Source of the DNA: Kineosporiaceae bacterium
GTDB lineage: Bacteria; Actinomycetota; Actinomycetes; Actinomycetales; Kineosporiaceae
Assembly (NCBI GenBank): GCA_016713225.1
Contig: JADJPO010000011.1
Coordinates: forward strand, 248,001 to 312,000
DNA length: 64,000 nt
Reading direction: 5' to 3'
The notes beneath the pieces were generated by a model. It worked only from the letters and a program-made list of their open reading frames with translations. It searched no databases and was not told where the DNA came from. Positions 46,840 through 55,931 of the stretch are shown here, piece by piece (positions within the stretch are counted from its first letter, which is position 1; the number at the start of each line of letters is the position of its first letter). The position numbers and the translations under genes were made by a program.

Positions 46840-47903
46840 GACCAATTCGCCCGACAGGCGGGCGCGCCCTGATGGACCTGTGTGGCATCGGGAACACCCC
46901 TGTCGTACCTTTGGCGGACATCACCAAGGTCGGTCAGGTGTGGCTGAAGGCGGAGTACGCGAACCCGTTCGGCAGCGTAAAGGACCGCACGGCGGCTTAT
47001 CTGTTGGCTTGGGCCAGGACAGCAGGTGGTCCCGATGTCTCGATCGTAGAGAGCACATCGGGAAATCTGGGTTTGGCTTTGGCTCACCTCGGCCCAAGCA
47101 TCGGAATTCCCGCAACGCTCGTGATGGACGCATCACTTCCGATCGAACGAATCGAAGATGTCCGTCGGGCTGGCGCCACGGTGCACGTCGTCACGGAGCC
47201 GCGCGACGGGCTGACCTTCCGCGAGAGCCGGATCGCTGTCGCCCGCGAACTTGGAGACAGGCCCGGTTGGCTATGGCTCAACCAGTATGGCAATGAGGCT
47301 GGTATGCGAGCGCACGAGGAGACAACCGCGAGGGAGATTTGGTCAGATCTCCAGGGCAACGTTGAGGTCGTGGTGGCCTCAGTGGGTACGGGCGGTACCC
47401 TCTGCGGCATCGCGGCGGCTCTGCGCGACCAGTCGCCACGCCCGCTGATCGTGGGTGTAGAGCCCGTCGGCTCAACGATCTCCGGTGGGGTCGAGGGTGA
47501 GTACCTGCCCGCCGGCTCGGGGATGCGCGGGGTGCCGAAGATCGTCGCGCTCCATGGGGATGACATCGACTTCTTCACGAGGGTTCCGGACCAGCTCGCG
47601 GCAGCGTGGACCTTGCACCTGGCTAGTCGTTATGGGCTCGAGGTCGGCCTAACGACAGGTGCCGCTCTCGTCGTAGGGGCGATCCTTGCCGAGGAACGGG
47701 ACGCGAAGGTCATCGTGATCGCGCCCGACCACGGGCACCCGTTCCGCTCGGCTATCGCAGCGATGGCGCGAAACTGCCCCGCCCGTGGTGACACATCACG
47801 GGTGGAGTGGCGCCGGTTCGGGATCAGCAACGCTCCGAGTAGCAACTCGTTGCGCTCTCAGCTTGCAGGCACAGAGAGTGAGAGGGGGGGAATCGAGAGG
47901 TGA
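46836..47903 (+). CDS. Cysteine synthase-like PLP enzyme (fold type II)
   Basis: 355 residues. PLP lysine in NPFGSVKDRTAAYL; substrate loop ESTSGNLGLALAH; phosphate loop SVGTGGTLCGIAA. Belongs to the OASS/CBS/SbnA superfamily, which makes beta-substituted alanines (for example cysteine, diaminopropionate precursors). In this cluster it probably makes a non-standard amino acid for the pathway. ATG at 46836 overlaps the radical SAM stop (ATGA), and the stop overlaps the next GTG. An upstream TTG reading is rejected. Confidence 0.85.
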   Translation: MRPIRPTGGRALMDLCGIGNTPVVPLADITKVGQVWLKAEYANPFGSVKDRTAAYLLAWARTAGGPDVSIVESTSGNLGLALAHLGPSIGIPATLVMDASLPIERIEDVRRAGATVHVVTEPRDGLTFRESRIAVARELGDRPGWLWLNQYGNEAGMRAHEETTAREIWSDLQGNVEVVVASVGTGGTLCGIAAALRDQSPRPLIVGVEPVGSTISGGVEGEYLPAGSGMRGVPKIVALHGDDIDFFTRVPDQLAAAWTLHLASRYGLEVGLTTGAALVVGAILAEERDAKVIVIAPDHGHPFRSAIAAMARNCPARGDTSRVEWRRFGISNAPSSNSLRSQLAGTESERGGIER

Positions 47904-49066
47904 AGCGACAGGACGAAAAGTTCAACCCGGTACTGCGGAGGGCTACTCGCATGCTCGGCAGCAAACGCCCGCTGGTTCCCTCCTCGCTGCCGTTCACCCT
48001 TGGATACGAAGAGACCGACGGCGGGCTCTTCGCTCGGTTCTGGTTTCGGACAAAAGGGTGCACGCACACTCTCGGCGGCGGCTGCACAATGTGCGACTAC
48101 TGGATAAGTACCGAGGTGGATGCCGATGAGACTCGGTCATCTGTCGAGCGGGCCCTCGCGGACATGCGGAAGAATCGCACTATCGACTTGCTGATCGAGA
48201 CGTCTGGTAGCTTCTTCGACAATCGCGAGGTCGACCCGCAACTTCGTACATGGATGTTGGAGCGATTCCAAGAGCTGTCGCTTAGATACGTGATAATTGA
48301 AACTCGGACGGACATGCTGGGAAGCGAAAGCCTCGATGCATGCGTCGCCGCAATACAGCCTTCCAGACTTGTAGTCGAGTTCGGGGTCGAGTCGCTCGAC
48401 CCGTGGATCCTGAAACACTGCATAAATAAGGACACCTGGCCCGGGAGCGTTCAAGAGGCTGTGAACGCGGTACATCGGCATGGAGCTCTGGCCACGGCAA
48501 ATGTTCTTATCGGAGCACCCTTCCTCTCCTTGTCGGAGCAGATTGAGGACAGTTTTCGCACACTCAGCGGGGTACTTGATATGGGGTTCGACACAGCCGT
48601 GCTCTTCCCGGTTAATGTCAAGCACTACACCCTGACAGGGTGGCTTTGGGATCGTGACATGTACAAGGCACCGCCGCTCTGGGCTCTGGTTGATGTGTTG
48701 ACCCAGCTCAATCCGTCGCTATTGTCGCGCGTGGTGATCTCTTGGCATCGTCCGAGACCCGACTACCACCCGGGATACACGACCCGCTATATCCGGCCGG
48801 AGACCTGTCCAGGCTGCTACGAGCGCTTGACGGCACTCCTGGATCTTTGGAGAAGGTCGACGGATCGTCCAGCGCTCCTCGCCCAGATTGACAGCATCAC
48901 ATGCACTTGCCGTGACGAACACGAGGCGAATAGGCTGTCTCCAGATCAAACGTTGCTGGAGCGTGTCCGATCTCAGCAGCTACGAATCGTGGACGAGTTG
49001 TTCGATGGATCATGGGGCATCGACTATATCGATACGATTCCTGAACATCGATGGGTAGGTCCGTGA
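47900..49066 (+). CDS. Radical SAM protein with CX7CX2C cluster motif
   Basis: 388 residues from a GTG preceded by a GAGAGGGGGGG stretch. Cysteines C54, C62 and C65 (KGCTHTLGGGCTMCDYW), the unusual spacing of the archaeal/bacterial TIGR01210-type radical SAM family, which is related to the Elp3 group. Other motifs: LLIETSGSFFD, VVEFGVESLDPWIL, ANVLIGAPFLSL; additional Cys at CPGC and CTCRDEH near the C terminus may bind a second metal centre. It is likely to act on the carrier-bound or amino acid intermediate; reaction unknown. Confidence 0.75.
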   Translation: MKRQDEKFNPVLRRATRMLGSKRPLVPSSLPFTLGYEETDGGLFARFWFRTKGCTHTLGGGCTMCDYWISTEVDADETRSSVERALADMRKNRTIDLLIETSGSFFDNREVDPQLRTWMLERFQELSLRYVIIETRTDMLGSESLDACVAAIQPSRLVVEFGVESLDPWILKHCINKDTWPGSVQEAVNAVHRHGALATANVLIGAPFLSLSEQIEDSFRTLSGVLDMGFDTAVLFPVNVKHYTLTGWLWDRDMYKAPPLWALVDVLTQLNPSLLSRVVISWHRPRPDYHPGYTTRYIRPETCPGCYERLTALLDLWRRSTDRPALLAQIDSITCTCRDEHEANRLSPDQTLLERVRSQQLRIVDELFDGSWGIDYIDTIPEHRWVGP

Positions 49067-49069
49067 ACA

Positions 49070-49852
49070 ATGACACGGGAATACGACGGTCTCGCCGACA
49101 TCTATGACTTATGGGCAGAGGCAGATGCAAGCGCAACGCCGTCGCTGGCCTTCTATGTGGCCCTCATGCGGGGACCAGCACGCGAACGTGTAGAACTGGG
49201 AGTCGGAACGGGCCGCATCGCGATCCCTATACTGCAGGAAGGCGGTTGCCTGACCGGCGTGGATGCGTCCCCTCGGATGCTCGATCTCTGTAGAGCGAAA
49301 GCCGACCGGGCCGGCGTGTCCGGAAGGCTTCGTCTCCTTCAACGGGATGTGCGACAATTGGATCTTGACACACCGGCGGAGCTAGTCACCTTTCCTTTTC
49401 GCTCGATCGGTCATCTTCTGACCGACGCGGATAAGCTCGCCTGCTTTCGCTCCGTGTACGCAAACCTCGTGCCAGGGGGACGTTTCGTCTTCGACCACTA
49501 TGTATGGGACGAAGCTTGGGCTCGCGCACACGACGGGGTGTCCACGCTAATGGTGGACCATGAATTCACCGATTATCGCCTCCGCGTCTACGACACTTAC
49601 CGCTATCGCTACAGTGACCAGCGCATGGACTGCTCTGTCCGCATTCAGCGAGTATCCACTGGCGACGATCGCTTGTTAGACGACCGACTGCAGCATTTTG
49701 AGTTTAGCTGGTTCGAGGTCTGTCAGGTCCGGCAATGGGCACAGGAGATAGGATTCGAGGTTGAGGCCCTTTTCGGAAGTTTCGATGCCAGCGACGACCA
49801 TGGGCCCCAATCTGTAAACCAGGTGTGGACTCTGCGAAGGCCAGTCAACTGA
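49070..49852 (+). CDS. Class I SAM-dependent methyltransferase
   Basis: 260 residues. The N terminus MTREYDGLADIYDLWAEAD is typical of small-molecule methyltransferases; motif I VELGVGTGRIAIPIL; acidic loop TGVDASPRML; LVTFPFRSIGHLL; PGGRFVFDHYVWD. Expected to methylate N, O or C of a pathway intermediate with SAM. Stop overlaps the decarboxylase ATG. No membrane or carrier-protein signals. Confidence 0.85.
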   Translation: MTREYDGLADIYDLWAEADASATPSLAFYVALMRGPARERVELGVGTGRIAIPILQEGGCLTGVDASPRMLDLCRAKADRAGVSGRLRLLQRDVRQLDLDTPAELVTFPFRSIGHLLTDADKLACFRSVYANLVPGGRFVFDHYVWDEAWARAHDGVSTLMVDHEFTDYRLRVYDTYRYRYSDQRMDCSVRIQRVSTGDDRLLDDRLQHFEFSWFEVCQVRQWAQEIGFEVEALFGSFDASDDHGPQSVNQVWTLRRPVN

Positions 49853-51126
49853 TGACCGCGAAGGCTCGTACCCCCCCAAATCATCTTATTCCAGTTTCGG
49901 CGGCTTTCGACGGCCCCAACCTGCAGATGCTTGCGGCAGAATTTGGCACTCCCGTTTTCGTTTATGACTTCGACCTGTTGAGCGCGGCTGTTGACGAGTT
50001 GCGTCAAATCCTCCCCGACGCGAGTCGAATCCTGTACTCGGTGAAGGCGAATCCCAGCCTCGCGATTTTGCTGCACCTTGCCAGCCTAGATGTCGGCTTC
50101 GACATAGCGTCCGTCGGTGAACTGATGGCGCTGAAGCGAGCAGGAGTTCGTGGCGACTCCGCAATCTTCGTCGGGCCAGGCAAACGCGAGTCCGACGTGT
50201 CCGAGGCTTTCGAGCACGGGCTAGGCTGGCTGGTCTTGGACTCAAGCCTTGAATACGAGCGCGCATTGGCCGTTCGCCCACTCGCGGGGCCCTCGTCTCT
50301 TGCCATTCGCTTGAATCCAGGCGTCGATCGAAGCGGATCTGGGCTGCTCCGCATGGCCGGGGCTACGCCGTTCGGGATGACCGAGCAAGAGGCGCTCCCG
50401 TTGCTACAGCGGTCCACCTCAGAGTGGCCTATTGAAGGCTTTCACGGTTATGTCGGCACTAACATATTGGACGCCGATTCAATTATCGCGAACAGTGCTC
50501 TTCTACTTGAGTCCGCGGATCGTCTACAGGAGCAGAGTGGCGCACAGTTTCGCTTTGTCGATCTTGGAGGTGGATTTGGAATTCCGCAGTACGACCGCGA
50601 AGAGGCCCTGGAAGGCTCGCGGCTTAGGACTGGATTGCAGGCGCTCATAGAAGACTACCGCGCCAGGCACCCCTGGACGGAGGAAATAGCATTCGAGTCC
50701 GGGCGCTTCATAGCGGCGCGTGCAGGAGTCTTGCTATGCAGCGTCATCGATTGCAAGGAACGTAACGGGGAGCTCTTTGTTGTGCTCGACGGCGGCATCA
50801 GTTCCGTTGGCGGACGCGACGGCTATGCGGGGGCACGGCCGATGCCGCTCCGGCTACTCACCCAAAGCAGCCACACAGTAATGGCAACGTTTTGTGGGCC
50901 GCTCTGTACCCCAATGGATCGGTTGGCAGCGCAAGTGTTGACTCCCCGGCCTGAGCCTGGCCAAGTCGTAGCCTTGTTCCTGGCCGGCGCCTATGCCTAT
51001 TCAGCCAGCCCTGGCCTATTTCTAAGTCACGGGTACTGCGCCGAAGTCGGCGTGAGCCGGGGCCAAGCGCGATTGTTACGTCCTCGTCAAGATATCAACA
51101 CGTTACTCGATTCGCAGAGACCGTAG
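49852..51126 (+). CDS. PLP-dependent decarboxylase (LysA/Odc fold III, BtrK-like)
   Basis: 424 residues. PLP lysine K65 in LYSVKANPSLA, then GFDIASVGELMAL, the glycine-rich FVDLGGGFGIP and GRFIAARAGVLLC; C-terminal CTPMDRLAAQV and GAYAYSAS. Alanine-racemase-fold decarboxylase related to diaminopimelate and ornithine decarboxylases. A carrier-protein gene follows with overlapping stop/start, which matches BtrK, the enzyme that decarboxylates glutamyl-ACP in butirosin synthesis. I infer an aminoacyl-ACP substrate from context. Confidence 0.8.
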   Translation: MTAKARTPPNHLIPVSAAFDGPNLQMLAAEFGTPVFVYDFDLLSAAVDELRQILPDASRILYSVKANPSLAILLHLASLDVGFDIASVGELMALKRAGVRGDSAIFVGPGKRESDVSEAFEHGLGWLVLDSSLEYERALAVRPLAGPSSLAIRLNPGVDRSGSGLLRMAGATPFGMTEQEALPLLQRSTSEWPIEGFHGYVGTNILDADSIIANSALLLESADRLQEQSGAQFRFVDLGGGFGIPQYDREEALEGSRLRTGLQALIEDYRARHPWTEEIAFESGRFIAARAGVLLCSVIDCKERNGELFVVLDGGISSVGGRDGYAGARPMPLRLLTQSSHTVMATFCGPLCTPMDRLAAQVLTPRPEPGQVVALFLAGAYAYSASPGLFLSHGYCAEVGVSRGQARLLRPRQDINTLLDSQRP

Positions 51127-51398
51127 TGGAGTTGGGCGATATGGAATATGATCTCACTGCGAGAGTCCTCGCCGAGTTGGCATCGATGCGCGGACTCTTG
51201 GTGGAGCCTGATGTGCTTCGCCCAGAACACCGACTGCGCGAGGACTTAGGTCTAGAGTCGGTCACATTGATCGAATTGATAGTGGCGATCGAAGATGCGT
51301 TCGACTTCCGGGTTGATCCCATCTCAATGAACCTTGAGGACGCCCTCGTCTCAGTGGGAAGTCTCGTTGCCTTCGTGCGAGAGCACTACAGCGGATGA
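51126..51398 (+). CDS. Discrete acyl carrier protein
   Basis: 90 residues from the GTG overlapping the upstream stop; ATG 51141 is an alternative start. Ser45 in EDLGLESVTLIELIVAIED is the phosphopantetheine attachment site (DSL/ESV type); flanking helices and acidic composition are typical of ACPs. The holo form must be made by the transferase at 58544. It carries the intermediate on which the decarboxylase, ATP-grasp and KAS III-fold proteins act. Confidence 0.88.
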   Translation: MELGDMEYDLTARVLAELASMRGLLVEPDVLRPEHRLREDLGLESVTLIELIVAIEDAFDFRVDPISMNLEDALVSVGSLVAFVREHYSG

Positions 51399-52810
51399 GC
51401 AATCCGCGTGTCTCTCTCGTTTTCGCAAACCATGCTGAGTTCAACGGACAGAACATGCAGATGATCTTCGCTGCGAGCGAGGCTAAGGTCTGGTACGAGG
51501 GGGCGGCCGACTTGATCGATCACGCCCTCTTCTGGGCACAAGGTGGAGCCCTAGTCATCGTGCCTGAGGAGGTCCATCCAGGACTGCTCAAGGATGTACG
51601 GAACTTCTTCGGCACTGAGGCAATCGACACCCTTCACTTCCCCGGCACGTCTGCGTCGCTCTGCGATCGCATTGGGCAGGATCGCGCCGGGCGTGAGCGG
51701 ATGCGGCACTGGCTGCGCGGCAACAGCAACTCGAACCTACTTGCGTGGGGTATGACGCCGGCGCTAGCGAGCTTGATGCGGGTTCTGGAGAAGGAAGAAC
51801 TCTACGTTCAGGCGCCGGGGTTACCTTCAGCCGATGCGCTGTGGCTGGCTCAGTCACTTGATTCCAAGCCTGGATTTCGAATGTTGGCAGAAGAGCTAGG
51901 CCACGCCCATCCCGAGGTACGCGTTCCGGACGGGTTCCTTTTGCCGGACCTCGATGCGGCCCTGGCTACCGCCGAAGACTATTTCCTCCGCAGCGGACAC
52001 TCTGTGATACTCAAGGCGGCCCGCGGAACCGGCGGATACAGCACTCTCATAGCGGTGCCATCGGTTCGTCCCGAAGAGCAGATGGCCTCTCTTCGCCGCC
52101 TCCGGGCGCTGGCGCGCTTCGACACGTTCTGGCAGGTCGGCTCCGTGGTGGTAGAGCGCTACATTTCTGGACCGGACGGCGCCACCCCCGCTGCGTATAC
52201 GGTAGACGCATGCGTGAATCGAGATGGCTCGGTGTCGATAGAGTGCTTTGGCCGCATGCTTATCCATTCCGGCAAGCGTTACGAGGGCGCTGTCATGGGG
52301 AGGGGAGCCGTCAACCCCGCCCTTGCGGCGCAACTCCACGAAGTGGCGCGCATCTTTGGCCGAGCGCTCAGCAAACGTGGCTTTACTGGTCTATTCGATA
52401 TTGACTTCGTGGTCGACGCTGAAGGGCTGCCTTGGGTATGCGAAATGAACGTCCGGCGAGCCAGTCCTAGTCACCTGCTTGCCATCGCGCTCCGAGCCTT
52501 TGGGCCCTCGTGGTTAACGAAAGGTGCGGTATTTGGTCGCGACTACCTGTATCTGCGGGGGTCAATGAAGATGTCGTACGAGGATCTCCGAACTCTCGCT
52601 CAGGAATACTCCTCGCAGAATCCCGCCATCTTGGCACTCTTAATCACGCAGGCTAGCTATTCCCTATTGCGCCGATCTCCCCATTTCGGCTACGCGATCC
52701 TCGCGGCCGACGCGCATGTCTGCGAGGAGGAGGCGGGGCGCTTCGAGCGTTTCGTCTACTCGTCCCTGGGGCTAAACCTGCTGGCACTCAGCAGTCGAGT
52801 GGAGATGTGA
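51395..52810 (+). CDS. ATP-grasp ligase, probable aminoacyl-ACP ligase (BtrJ-like)
   Basis: 471 residues; start overlaps the ACP stop (ATGA). ATP-grasp features: HSVILKAARGTGGYSTLIAV (ATP-binding Lys and glycine-rich loop), VVVERYISGPDGATPAAYTVDA, and metal-binding DIDFVVDAEGLPWVCEMNVRRA (Asp, Glu, Asn). The N-terminal segment NSNLLAWGMTPALASLM is a pre-grasp feature. BtrJ of butirosin is an ATP-grasp ligase that loads glutamate onto an ACP; the same neighbourhood suggests that this enzyme loads an amino acid or acid onto the ACP. Confidence 0.78.
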   Translation: MSNPRVSLVFANHAEFNGQNMQMIFAASEAKVWYEGAADLIDHALFWAQGGALVIVPEEVHPGLLKDVRNFFGTEAIDTLHFPGTSASLCDRIGQDRAGRERMRHWLRGNSNSNLLAWGMTPALASLMRVLEKEELYVQAPGLPSADALWLAQSLDSKPGFRMLAEELGHAHPEVRVPDGFLLPDLDAALATAEDYFLRSGHSVILKAARGTGGYSTLIAVPSVRPEEQMASLRRLRALARFDTFWQVGSVVVERYISGPDGATPAAYTVDACVNRDGSVSIECFGRMLIHSGKRYEGAVMGRGAVNPALAAQLHEVARIFGRALSKRGFTGLFDIDFVVDAEGLPWVCEMNVRRASPSHLLAIALRAFGPSWLTKGAVFGRDYLYLRGSMKMSYEDLRTLAQEYSSQNPAILALLITQASYSLLRRSPHFGYAILAADAHVCEEEAGRFERFVYSSLGLNLLALSSRVEM

Positions 52811-52816
52811 GATTGC

Positions 52817-54186
52817 ATGGGAGCTGAGCCATTGACCCTATCCATTCCTAACGTGAGCAACGGCCACGCTGAACGGATCACTCGGCGACTCGTCGAGCCG
52901 TCGCGGCATAACTGGCTCGCTGGCTGCGCTCGCAGCTCCAACCTCGGCCTGCTCTGGGGCACCGGTGATCGGGCGGTGATCTGCCCAGTCCCGTGCGATA
53001 AATTGATGGTCGACGACCTGCAGCATGCGCTAGATGTGCGCCTTCTAGTCCACCAAGTGCCAGATGATCTAACTCCGTCCGAGACCGCGCTAGATCAACT
53101 AGCGCTGCGATTGCGCACGTTCGACCGAGGCGCGGGATACCGCGCGGTGGCCTGGTCAGCTACGGTAGATCTGAGCGAGTTGGTCGCCGGTCTGCGCAAA
53201 CGGCACGTGACCATTGCCGCAGGTTCCGGTCCTTTCACGCCGCATTGGTCCGCCGAGTACCTGAACTCAAAGATTGGGCTACGTCATCTTGTCCAACGGG
53301 TAGGGCAATCCGAGGTCCTCCGTCTGCCGACTGGCGTTGTTTGCTCCCACCTGGCACACGCGTGCGAGGCGTCCGCCGCGCTGCTGCGCGCCGGACACGC
53401 GAGGGTGGTTCTAAAGGCCGACCGGGCAGCTGGGGGGTTTGGCCAGTTCCTCGTGCCTGCCCGGGTCCTACAGTGGGACGCTAGGAAGCGCGAAGCTTTT
53501 GCGCGGGTGGTCCCTACGATGACCCCGTTGCTGGGAAGCTCGCCCATCGTCGCCGAAGCCTGGATCGAGCACCGCACGGACCTTTCCGCCACCCCAAGCG
53601 TCATGATGGAGCTGCACGATCAGGGGGTGGATCTTGTTGGGACCGCCGCAACCTTTATGGAGCTCGGCATGGCCCATGTCGGCGCGATGGTCGGTGATGG
53701 TGCACTTTCCGCGCCATTGGAGAGTTCGGTGATCGAGTCGGGCTCGCTGTCGCCGAAGCGGCGTGGGCGATCGGATATCGCGGACCCTTGAGTGTGGACA
53801 CCGTCGTTGACTCTGAAGGCCGGGTCTTTCTCTTGGAGATCAATGCACGTCGCACAATGGTCAGTCACTGCTACGACCTGCGGCGCGCTATATTCGGCAC
53901 AGCGGGAGGGGGCGCGGTTGCAAGCGTCGACAGTATTCGAGTCGGGACTGATAATCTGCACAGTTACGAATCTGTTCGCAGCCGGCTGAGTGCTATGTGG
54001 TTTCAACGCGAAATCCAAAGCGGAATATTGATAACGAATTTCGCGCCAGCGCATGAGGATCACGAGGACGCATGGATAAGCCTCGTAGCTCTCGACCGCC
54101 AGGCCACGGCTGCTGCCACCTTGCTGAGACGCGCTCTGGTGACGCTGGGCGTCGCGGGTCCTCAGGCGATCGCGAGCCTCGCATGA
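52817..54186 (+). CDS. Second ATP-grasp ligase (one frameshift)
   Basis: About 455 residues when joined. First part: RVVLKADRAAGGFGQFLVPA (ATP-binding Lys and Gly loop), PIVAEAWIEHRTD. Near 53752 a base is missing; in the next frame come VAEAAWAIGYRGPLSVDTVV and DSEGRVFLLEINARRTM (metal-binding Asp, Glu, Asn). A paralogue of 51395-52810, so it may form a second amide, ester or thioester bond, or charge a second building block. Overlaps the following gene. Confidence 0.72.
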
Positions 54187-55022
54187 ACCGCCCGATCGCC
54201 TGGATCAGCCGCCCCGTCTATGTAGTCGCCCCCATCGCCGAGCGGCGCGCGGAGCCCACTGAGCATCTCACGTATCAGAGGATCTACGAAACGCACGATC
54301 GCCCGTGGAGCGACGTCGCCACCGTCGGCGAAGTGTCAGATGCATGGCCCAGCTCGGCTGAGGAGCTAGCTCTCAAGGTTATAGTCCCTCTGCTCGACCG
54401 ACACCAGCCAAGCAGCGTGGACGCTTTCGTTGACTGTCGGTCTGGGGCAATGGTGGGAGGCCCCGCCCCTACTTACCGGTTGGCGTTGTCGGCCAATCTT
54501 GATTCAGCCACGCCCGTATGCCTCTGGGGACAGGACGGACCAGAGTTTATCTTCGGCGTCGCCGCCGCAGCCCGTCAGCTGTCCTCTCAGGGAACGGCCA
54601 TCGTTTCCGCCTGCCAGCGAATCGTCTATCCGGACACTCGCGCCCCAGCTTGGACGAGCTTGATGTTGGGCGATGCAGCGGCCGCTGTCCTACTCCGTAG
54701 AGAGTCATTTCCGGGCAGCAGACCAGTCCTAGCCGTACGGGTGGAGCGCAGTTTGGCGGCGGGCAGCGACCTGCTCGAGCACACGCTCCACCACGCCGGG
54801 CTTGGGCTGGAAGCCTGCGCGTGGACGGCAACTGCCGATCCGTCGAGGAGTATGGGCGCCGGTGGCTCACGATGGCCGACCACCTATTTCGGGGTGGCCG
54901 ATATCTTAGTGAGACTAGGCGACGGTTTGACTGACCATGACTTGCGTGAAGTCGGCGCGTTGTTGACATATGGCCGGGCCGGAACCTCGGCGGCAATGAT
55001 ACTCGGAGCGGAGGAAGCATAA
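54183..55022 (+). CDS. KAS III-fold protein lacking the catalytic cysteine
   Basis: 279 residues with thiolase-fold landmarks of ketosynthase III: GVAAAARQLSSQGTAIV (helix after the nucleophile position), LMLGDAAAAVLLRRE (GDGA-type), and LTYGRAGTSAAMIL at the end. Where KAS III has the nucleophilic Cys (ACaGF) the sequence has QDGPEF, and no matching His or Asn motif is seen. It is shorter than normal (about 320 residues). It may be a non-catalytic partner of the 57464 enzyme, like chain-length factors. Confidence 0.6.
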   Translation: MNRPIAWISRPVYVVAPIAERRAEPTEHLTYQRIYETHDRPWSDVATVGEVSDAWPSSAEELALKVIVPLLDRHQPSSVDAFVDCRSGAMVGGPAPTYRLALSANLDSATPVCLWGQDGPEFIFGVAAAARQLSSQGTAIVSACQRIVYPDTRAPAWTSLMLGDAAAAVLLRRESFPGSRPVLAVRVERSLAAGSDLLEHTLHHAGLGLEACAWTATADPSRSMGAGGSRWPTTYFGVADILVRLGDGLTDHDLREVGALLTYGRAGTSAAMILGAEEA

Positions 55023-55926
55023 TGTCGAGTGAGACCGCGTCGTTTGAGGACCGCGTGCGATTCACCACCAAGGAGATAGATGCGGAACATCACCGCATCG
55101 TAGACTTTTGCGAAGAAATCTTGGGCAGGATCCAGCGGTCTGCGCAGTCTCAGGTGGATTGGATTCGGATGTATCCACTCGCTTGGTCGTCGAGGCGATC
55201 GGCCGAGAGCGGGTTAAGCTGTTCATCGTTGAGCAAGATGACTTCGATGCTCGATTCCTGCGAAACGCCGCCAGTTTGGCGAGCGATCTCGCCCTACAAC
55301 TTATCACAATCGATCTCCGCGGGATGCCGTTGGCTCTAATCGGTGCAATGGGAGCCGCTGACCCAGCGATGAGTTTTCGCGTAGATGGCGTGTTGGATGT
55401 CGGCCGAGCAAAGTGCTCGCTGCGGACGGCTCTGCTCTCGACTTACCAGGACCGGGGGTATCGGGTGGTCGGAAACTCCAACCGAACCGAGTGGCTGACC
55501 GGCTTCTACCTCCCATTTGGCGACGGACTGGCCCACGTGCAGCCAATCATCCACCTGTACAAGTGCCAGGTTGCCCAACTGGCCACCCGAGTTGGGACTG
55601 CGCCTGAAGTCATCGACCAAGCGGGTTCATCGGGGTTCTGGGTGGGCGCGGAGGACCTCCTCGACCTGTCCTTTTGGCTGTACGCCGGGGGACCGATCCG
55701 CCACGAGCGGAGTTACACTGAAGACGAACTGGCGAGGATCTACGGGATTCGGGAGCAACTCAACCGCGAGTTGCTTGATGCCGTCATTGACGCACTAATG
55801 GGCGGCGTCAGCGCTGAGCAGATCGCTGCCGATGCCGGACTACCCATTGAGATCGTCAAGCGCCTTCAGTCATTGTTAACATCGGCTCGCTGGAAGCACG
55901 TCCCCATGTTCGAGCGAGTGGTGTAG
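55022..55926 (+). CDS. NAD synthase-like PP-loop amidating enzyme (one frameshift)
   Basis: Starts MSSETASFEDRVRF at 55022 (TAATG overlap) and runs through EHHRIVDFCEEILG. Frame change near 55125 leads to AVCAVSGGLDSDVSTRLVVEAIG, the PP-loop SGGLDSD. Then SLRTALLSTYQDRGYRVVGNSNRTEWLTGFY, the NadE signature including GNSNRTE, and HLYKCQVAQLATRVG. About 300 residues joined. NadE uses ammonia to amidate an adenylated carboxylate. In this cluster it may amidate the pathway intermediate rather than make NAD; the target is unknown. Confidence 0.75.
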
Positions 55927-55931
55927 CCAAC

